NCBI RefSeq assembly: GCF_030867095.1 | Contig: NC_081824.1 | Coordinates: 304,622,956 to 304,686,955 of the forward strand | Source: Alligator mississippiensis | Lineage: Eukaryota; Chordata; Crocodylia; Alligatoridae | Reading direction: 5' to 3' | Length of the DNA: 64,000 bases | Part shown: one piece after another, positions 49,401 to 58,400 of the stretch | Numbering within the stretch: the stretch's first letter is position 1 | Layout of the letters: every line of letters begins with the position of its first letter | Program-made: the position numbers and the translations under genes | The notes under the pieces: generated by a model | What the model was told of the DNA's origin: nothing | The model's input: the letters and a program-made list of their open reading frames with translations, nothing else | The model's database searches: none

Positions 49401-52400
49401 ACCTCAAAAATTGCAAACATCTGAAGACACAACTTAAAAGGGGAAGGGTTACTCCTTAACTGTAGTTAGTGAGGCTCTTGCTAGAACCCATAAATCAGTT
49501 AGGGTAATGGTTTGCTACCAAGAACAATATAGGTAGAGGAAAAAAAATAAAACACAACAAAAAAAAATTAAAATGTTGACTCCTCAGTAGTCCTTCCAGC
49601 TGAAGGGGGCTGCTGGCAAGAAGATAAGCAGGTTTAGATGGCCATTGCCCCTGCCCCTCGCCGCTGATTGGCTGACAGGTAGCCCTCCTAGCCAAACAGC
49701 AGCAAGGGGCAGAGGCTATATAACACAACTCTCTCCACTAATTGGTGCTGGAAGACAGGACCAGTGGGGCCCTTTGACTAATAAGAGGCCTGGGGGCCCC
49801 ACCACAATAAGCATGTAAAAATGGTGGCTTACCCCACAATCTGCCTGCAAAACTGGCTGTCTGCCTCTTCAGGTTGGGTAGACCCCTAATTACAGGTGTA
49901 GAGTGGACCATAGGATTTTAAGTCATGGTTGCAGTTAAAGTAGGCTTTGGTTATTTCATGAATTAGTATCCCATAGTCTTGGTCATTGTGCAGGGCATAA
50001 AAACAAAAATTGACGTTTACTGGGTCAGACCATAGGTCCATCTTGTGGCAGATGCTGAAAGGGGAAGTAAACTGCATATGCCTGGGGCTTTTTCCCCCAC
50101 TGTTCCACTCTCACTTGCAGACTCTAGCATTTATAGTCTAGGAAGTTCTAATTCAGTATCCCTAACTCCCATGCTTAATAGCCACTCTTACCCCTTTCCT
50201 TCAAGAATGTATCCAGTCCCTTTTTGAATCTGCCTAAATTGTTGGCTTCCACATCATCTGGTGATAATAAGTTCCACACTTCAAAAAATTACAGTGTGGA
50301 AAAAGGACTTTCTTTGTTAGTTTCAGACTTACTACCTACTAGTTTCATTTTGTGACTCCTAGTTCTTGTATTGAGAGAACAAGTAAATAATAAATCCCTA
50401 TTTACTTTCTCTTTACCAATAGCAATCCATTCGCATGCAAAATCTAATCTCTGGGTGGAAGAGGAAATGCTAGCAAGTCTTCTTTTTCTCCTTTTTAGAA
50501 AGATGTCAATGATTATGACAGGTGTGCTTAAGCTCGTGAGGTGTGTGTTGTGTAATGAATAGATGCTTGTATGCCTTCAATAGGAAATCTGCATGCTGCA
50601 AGTTCCCCTAGTGGTGCTTTAAGAGCTCCATCACCAGCCTCATTTGGTCCAACTCCTTCACCTTCTTCTCTTGGAATTACAATGGGACAAACAGCTAATT
50701 TTGCCAGTCCACATGGTGAGTGTCTCTCTTTGAAAATATCTGTATATAAGCTTTCTGATAATTACATCTCTTCAGTTGACAATGATTGCTGTGTCAATTT
50801 ATGTGTTCAGGAATTGGCTTCTACAGATGTGAATTTTCTTAGTAGTAGCCATGTGACTGCTTTTGATTTACTTTAGAGCATTTAGAATCTACTGGAAGTT
50901 GAGTGTTAATTGTTCACTGTCCCCGTCAGTAGTGTAGGGAAAGTGAACCTGGAATGTGATATAACTTCAGTTAAAATCCATAGATGTGATTGAAATGTAT
51001 TTACTTTCCCTCTTCCCTTTCAGTCAGAATAGTAAAATTAAATCTCTTTAACCTATCCTTGGTTACTTAAGAATCCTAAAATTTAAAAATATTGCCAAAA
51101 CCTTAAAGCAGATTTTTGCCCTCATTTCAGTTATTGAATTATTTGGAAAAGTAATCTAATGTTGCCTGCTATAACAACCACGTTAGATGCTACACAAGTC
51201 ACCAGTAGATGGACACAGTAGATTTATTTTTCAGAACATCCATGTTCTCATTAAAAAAAATTGAACTAATTGGATTATTTGACAATGGATTGCAAGTCTT
51301 TTGCTTCCAACTGAGCCTAGGAGCAATGCTGAAAGAGAGAAATCCCATTTACCCACACCCCTCCTAGGCATACCTGAGCCCCCAAATTAGGCAGTATAAG
51401 CAGCTTGGGTGCATATCTGGGAGACTAAGAGCTAGTGGTCCTCTCTGTGTCTGGAGCACTGGAGAGCAGCTTACTTGGGGCTACTCAAGCACGTGTCCAG
51501 GTTATCAACTCTGCCAAGCGTGTGGACACATGCAAGTTCAGCAGGGCTCATCTCTTGGTGGTGCTTTTGGACTTGCCAGATTATTTGCTGAGGAACATGC
51601 AGATGACTTTATGAAGCAAGCTTTGCTACAATTTGGTTGTTGTAAAGACATTTACTGTAGTGAAATACAGCTTTTTGCCTTTTTCTGTGTCCAGCTTTCT
51701 TACATATGGTAGTACGTAGAAGCCCACTGTTGTCAGCAAGACTCTACATGGAAGGATCCCTTTGGGCTGGTCAGCCACTACCTCTGTAGTTCACTCAACT
51801 GTGTTGCACTACCTCCCAGACTAGTAGCAGTGTTAACTGTGTTTGTGCAGTGCTGTGGGTGAACTAATATCACTGTTATTCAGCTGTGACAAATTAGCCC
51901 TATTGCTGTATTGCTTCTAGTTTGGGAGGTACCATGCATGGAGCAATTCAACATGTTTGTGCTACTGCCTGGCATGTTTGTAGTGTAGATATTAGGAGCT
52001 CGGGTGAAGTAGGAAGTTCTTAAGCTCTAGTTTAAAGTTATGTCTGAAAAAAATAGAAAATGTGGTAAAGGTGCCTTCTGCATTCTTATGTCTTATTTGT
52101 CTGCAGGTAAAGTGTGAGTTAAAAGATTGTGGATACTTTGTGTTTGTTATTTCAAACTAAGATCTGAGTACTCTGTTCCAGGTCCGTTTTGTTTGACCTA
52201 TATTTTCTAGTTTAGAATAGCTTTGCTTTAAAAAAAATAAATAATTAAAAAAAAATCCCTGCAAAAGTAACTCTGCAACCTCCACAGGTACGATAGATCC
52301 TAGTTCACCATACACAATGATGTCACCCAGTCAGCGTGCAGGGAATTGGCCAGGATCTCCTCAGGTGTCTGGTCCCTCACCAGCAGCACGCATGCCTGGG

Positions 52401-55400
52401 ATGTCACCAGCCAACCCTTCCCTCCATTCTCCAGTCCCAGATGCTTCTCATTCCCCACGAGCTGGAACAAGTACGTTCTACTAACGCTTACAATTTATGA
52501 TGTGGCTAGGGTGAATATTTCTAGTTCCACTTTTTGCTAGCACCCTTTTACATACAATCGCTACATAGCAAAAGAATCTACTAATGTATGCATTAATTTT
52601 GGTCTAGTGTAAATTCTAAAAGAAAGGAAAGGATGCTAAATAATAGCAAATGGTAAATTTTAAGATCTATGTTTTGATTTTGGCAGTTCATTTAGTGAGT
52701 AAACCTGTGAATCCTATTACTGTGAAGAAGCTAAATGACAGCAGTCCCAAGAAATTTTTGAAAAGCATATCTGACTTCATGAGAAATAAACTTCAGGCTT
52801 CAAAGCTAGAACACCATTTCTACAAGATGGTTTAATTATACTTTTCAGTTAGTTTCAGTATAAAATTGGCCGGACTGGCTGGTGGGCTAACTTCCTGTGC
52901 TTTGAGACTGAGACTGGAAACCAAGCTATTGACAACTCTGTGATTCTCTTCACAGAGGCATTGAGTAAAATAGCTGAACATTTTTGCTTTGCTGCCATAC
53001 CTGTCTCTCTGTTCTTAGGGTAGTCAGTGATGTAAGTCCCAAAGGAAAAAAGTGAATTGTGAAGACCAAGCAAGGACTAATCATTAAATGTATGAAGTTG
53101 GCAGGGGGCAAGGTGAAGCTTCTACCATGTTCAAACTTAGTCTCGTTGCATCATGCTCAAAAACCCATCCACATTTATTATGAGTCTAGACCAATCCTTT
53201 TTATACATTATACCTTCAAAGTTTTGGGAGACAAACTGCAGGTTAAGTCGGAACATTATCGGTAATTGAGGATTCTTCTATCCCATGTAGGTTCCCAGAC
53301 AATGCCAACCAACATGCCTCCACCTCGTAAACTACCTCAGCGCTCTTGGGCTGCGTCCATCCCCACGATCCTCACCCACAGTGCCTTGAATATTCTTTTA
53401 CTGCCCTCTCCTACTCCTGGGCTTGTGCCAGGACTAGCTGGTAGCTATCTTTGCTCCCCTCTTGAACGATTCCTTGGATCAGTTATTATGAGGCGACATC
53501 TTCAAAGGATCATCCAGCAGGAAACGGTATGTAAATGATCAATGTCTGACCCCAAGTATTTTTTTTTTTTTTCAGGTACAGCTTTGCAATTTTTTTTCAT
53601 ATTTTTGCATTGGCTTGCATTTTATTATGAAGATAATCTATCTCCATTGTAATTACTTCCTCATTTTCTGAGATGTCTGACTTTACTTCAAACAAGAGCC
53701 TGAATATTGTTGCTAGTTCATGTTTCCAACTTTTGAGTTTGAATTCTCATCTGTTTTTCATCTCTCCTGTGAAGATGTGTGCTAAATACCTAAATGAGTA
53801 GAGTGCAGTGATTAGACTAAGGGCTGAGAAACTGGACTCCTTTGTTTTATTCCTGGCTCTTACCTAAGTGTGAAAAAGCATTTAATTCCTCTGCCTCAAT
53901 TATCTCCTCCAGTTGAATGAGTATGATGCCTACTGAACTTCCACATCTGGGATGTGAAGTTTAATGCTAATAAAACATTATATACGAGGTCTCTAAGCTC
54001 TTGCATTTTAAAATTTTGCATATGCAGTTCATGCATTGGGGAAAAGTAAAGCAATATTTTGTCAGCCTCCTGTTTCTGCTTAACATGGGAATGAATCTTC
54101 TCCCTTAGACTGACAAAATTCTGAAGCTGTTCTCTTGGAAGGGTTGGGGGAAGGAACTTATGCTTTTAGGGAAAGAGTATCCTTCTTTGACTACTGGAAA
54201 TCTTGTCCCTTTAAGTTCTTTTATGTGCCTCATTACAATCTGAGCTCCTGATAAAGAAACTGAATTATTATATCCAGTTCATAATATGATTCCCAAGAAG
54301 CATTGGGAAAAATGTGGTCATACAATGTGATGATTGTTAGTAGGGGTGCGCCAATAGAGATTTTTGGGCCGATACCAATAGCTGATATGTCTCCTTAAAA
54401 ATTGGCTTACCTTGATACTAGTTTGATTTCCAATACACAGACCAGCAGCTTGAAGAGTGGCAGGGGAGGGGGATGGGAAAGGGCATGGGGGGGTGGGGGC
54501 AGATTGAGGCCCTGCAGTGAGGGAGGGAGGGAGTGGGGCTGGGACTGGGGCCAGGGGTAGGAGCCCCTGCCCCAGCCACAGCCCCACTTTCTCCCTCACC
54601 ATGGGGGCCTGGATCTGCCCCCCCCCATGCCTCTTCCCTCCCCCCTTCCCCTTCTACCACAACGGATTTACCAGCTGGTCGCAGCTCTCCAAGCTGCCAG
54701 GCTGTGTTCCTTGCCACCTACATGCTGTGCTGCGGCTCCCTGCATGCATGGGGCATTTATCATCCACATCAGGCAAAAAAAGCCAATTTCCAATACAGTC
54801 AGTTTTCTTTATATTGGTGCTGATCTGCACCTCTAATTGTAAGAGACCAGTATGTGTTTTCTTGCCTAGTTTCCCATAGGTGTAGCAGAATGAGATGGAA
54901 AGCTGTCACTGCAATCTGTGGTCTTCTCATCTGGAGTTGTATTTACTCTAAGGCAAGTGGAGCAGCATAAAAGCTACTCCCAAATCCAGTACCTAGCAGC
55001 AGTTCCTAAGGAGGAATCATTTACCAGCTGGAAATGACCAGAGTCCATTATGTCCCAGCTGGGATCTGTGCCTTAGAAATGGAGGGGGAGCACTGGCACA
55101 GGAACTAACTACAGTAAAAGCTGCGTTATCATAGGGCACCTTAGAAACTGGCGTGCTCTATTAACCGGCATGCCGGTTTGTAAGGTAAAAGCGAAACTGG
55201 AAATGCCCACCGTGGCACTTTCAGTTTTGCCGAGCCCCCACGGCCCAAGGTATAGCAGCCTGCACAGGGTCCCCTTCCCTGTCCCCCAGCACACTGACGT
55301 GGCAGGAGGGGTGTCAGTGCACGAGACGCGGCGGGAGGGGCGGTGGCCTGAACAGTTACCTCTCAGGTAACTGGCATATTTGGTTATCCGGCACCCCCCA

Positions 55401-58400
55401 TTCTCTGTGGGTGCCGGATAACAAAGCTTTTGCTGTATATTTGCCATATGCCTACTGTTTCTTCCAGCATGGAGGAATCTATAGTTGTGGCATTGTGGCT
55501 GGTTTCTTACCCCTGGTGCTTTGAGAACAGTGCAAAAGAAGCTGTGTAAAGCACCAATTTTTTTTTGTTTATGCTTATTGGTCTGTGTTTATTAACTGCA
55601 TATTTTAGATGGCAAAAACATGATTGAGTCTCTTCCAGAAAACAGAACAACATCCCCCCCCCCCCTTCACTTTTGGAAAGTAAGCTTGTTCTCATGCTGT
55701 TTCTTGACTACTAATTGGATGCATTGTTCTTGTTTTTATAGTTACAGCTAATAAATTCCAATGAACCAGGTGTGATAATGTTTAAAACGGATGCACTGAA
55801 GTGCAGGGTTGCTCTCAGTCCCAAAACCAACCAGACTTTGCAACTAAAAGTAACTCCTGAGAATGCAGTACAGTGGAAACCAGAAGAACTACAAGTTTTG
55901 GAGAAATTTTTTGAAACAAGGGTATGTACTTAAACCATTAACATTTGATACCTTGTTTTGTATGCATCTCTTTTAATATGAGCTTTGTCCTGTTACTCCA
56001 GTACAACTAATTTTAATGGAACTAGTGATACGAGTAAAAATGTACTATAAGAGCAAAGATTAATGCATGCATATTTGTCATTTAATTATGCATCACAATC
56101 TTTTTCTAGATGAACAGTCCTAATTGTTGATTTATTACTGTAGGTTGCAGGACCACCATTTAAAGCAAACACCCTAATAGCCTTTACAAAATTGCTAGGA
56201 GCTCCTACACACATCCTCAGGGACTGTGTACACATCATGAAACTTGAGCTGGTAAGTTTTATCTTTAAATGCAATGACTACATGTTGGATGCATCTATGC
56301 GTTGCCGTATGGCAGCATTTCTTTGGCACCGTGCTTTAGTATTTCCTTTTGGAAGTACTAAAGGAAGTACTAAAAGCACAGTGCAGTAACTGTCCAGACT
56401 GACATGTGCACAGTTAGTTTTCACCGCTGCAGCGAAGTAGCTGCCAATCACGTGTGGACTTGCATGATCACTACGTTGCCGTAGCACACCATACAGTGAT
56501 GTAATGTGTCACTACAGTGACAAAGGGCAACGTGTAGACGTGCCCATTGGCTGCTCTGTTCCCACACCCACACTTGAGAAAAATCTGTGGTGACCATCAA
56601 AATTTAATTCTGTTCTTTAGTAGATGAAGATACAGAATCTAATACATTAAACGCAAACATAAAGGACATGGAAAAGGGATGACTTCACTATAACACTGTA
56701 AAGTCAGCAAAAAAAATAAATCCTTCCTTGACATGATGGGCTTGAGAGATTGCACAGCTTCATGTCTGCTTAGTAGTTTTTTACGTTGCTTTTTTCATTT
56801 TAGATGTGCCAAGACTATTATTCACAAGCAGGAGATTTGCTTTATTTCTAATTGAATTAACTTTAAAACCATCTGAAAACTTGGAAAGTCTAGGTTATGG
56901 GACATAATTTATTATGCCAGCCTATGCCAATATCTCCTTTACACAGCTGTATGGTATTACCTGTGGCATTTTTGTTTTTTAAAACAGTTCCCTGATCAGG
57001 CAAGTCAGCTGAAGTGGAATGTGCAGTTTTGCTTAACTATTCCTCCCAGTGCCCCACCAATTGCACCTCCTGGAACACCTGCTGTGGTGCTGAAATCCAA
57101 AATGTTGTTTTTTGTAAGTATGTTTTCTTTTTATTACTATTCTTTAAAAGTCACATGGAGGATACTATTTGCAATGAGCAGATTGCTAACTTATTAGCAG
57201 GCTCTCTAAATATGGTTTTTGACTTCACATGGCATAGTTACTCTTGGATAGTAACCATGGTATCTGAAAATGTTTTGCTGTTGCTAAAGTACCAGGGTAG
57301 CAGTGTTTCCTCTAATGAGTTCAGCAGCTTGTTTCTTTTTTGTGAAACTGACCTGATTATTTCTTCCTGTGTAAAGTGTTTCTTCCTGCTCTTTGTGGAG
57401 GTGTTGTGATAGGACATTCTAAAATTTAAATTTTCCATGAACTGCAAACGTCACTTTGTATGCCTGTCCTCTAGTTATTGTGTTACTGGCTGAGGTGCTA
57501 TGAAATAGCTGCCTGCATTTTCCCTAAACCAGAGCAAGGCAAACCTGGTTAAAGATACTTTAGCAGTGAGCATGTAAAATGGGCTAGATCAAGAATTGTT
57601 TAATCATATAAGAAGTTTTTCTGCGCTATTTAACTTTTTTTATTTTGGGCCTACCATACCAAGTAGTACGTAGGTAGTGTGTAAGCATGCTGGGGGGGGG
57701 GACTTGATAGCCATGACTGTAGGAGGTTTTTATTTTTGGGGGGGGTTACCTTAGTATATTTTTGAGTAGAACCTTTTATTTGTATGCACATGTATGTCTG
57801 CGTGAAATTATTTAAGATATTCTTCACTTTGGAATAGTTATTTTAGGAAATAGTAAAATGTATGACTGCACGTTAGAACCTGAAGTAACAAGGCAGTGAT
57901 AATAAGCATATGTTGGAAAAAATCCTGTCTTATCTTAATGCACTCTCTTTTCCCTACAGCTTCAGTTAACACAGAAAACGACAGTCCCACAGGAAGCTGT
58001 TAGTATTATTGTCCCAATTATTTATGATATGGCTTCAGGTACAACACAACAGGCAGACATTCCCAGGCAACAGAACTCTTCTGTTGCTGCTCCCATGATG
58101 GTTAGCAATATTCTGAAGAGGTTTGCTGAATTGAATTCACCACGACCAGGTACTGTACATATCCAGTAAATAAATTCTCTCCACCCAGCTATAAATGACA
58201 AATAGCCAGATCTGCTGAATCTCTTTTAAAATCTGAATATTTCTTGATTTTTTTTTCCCCCCCCCCACCCCACAACTTATTTCTTGAGCAGTCTCAAGAG
58301 GGTTAATGCACGTAAGTGATCATTACTAGGAACACAAGCTAGTTGTCCATTGCTATAACATTCTAAGCACAAGCTGTATTACATTGTTTACCAAGAATGT

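Larger units (their letters stand above)
53527..55741 (+). other. MED14: MED14 intron 26
   Basis: Holds a short hAT family A copy (54341-54835) and a Tigger-like MITE (55112-55435). The remainder shows nothing recognised. Confidence 0.6.
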
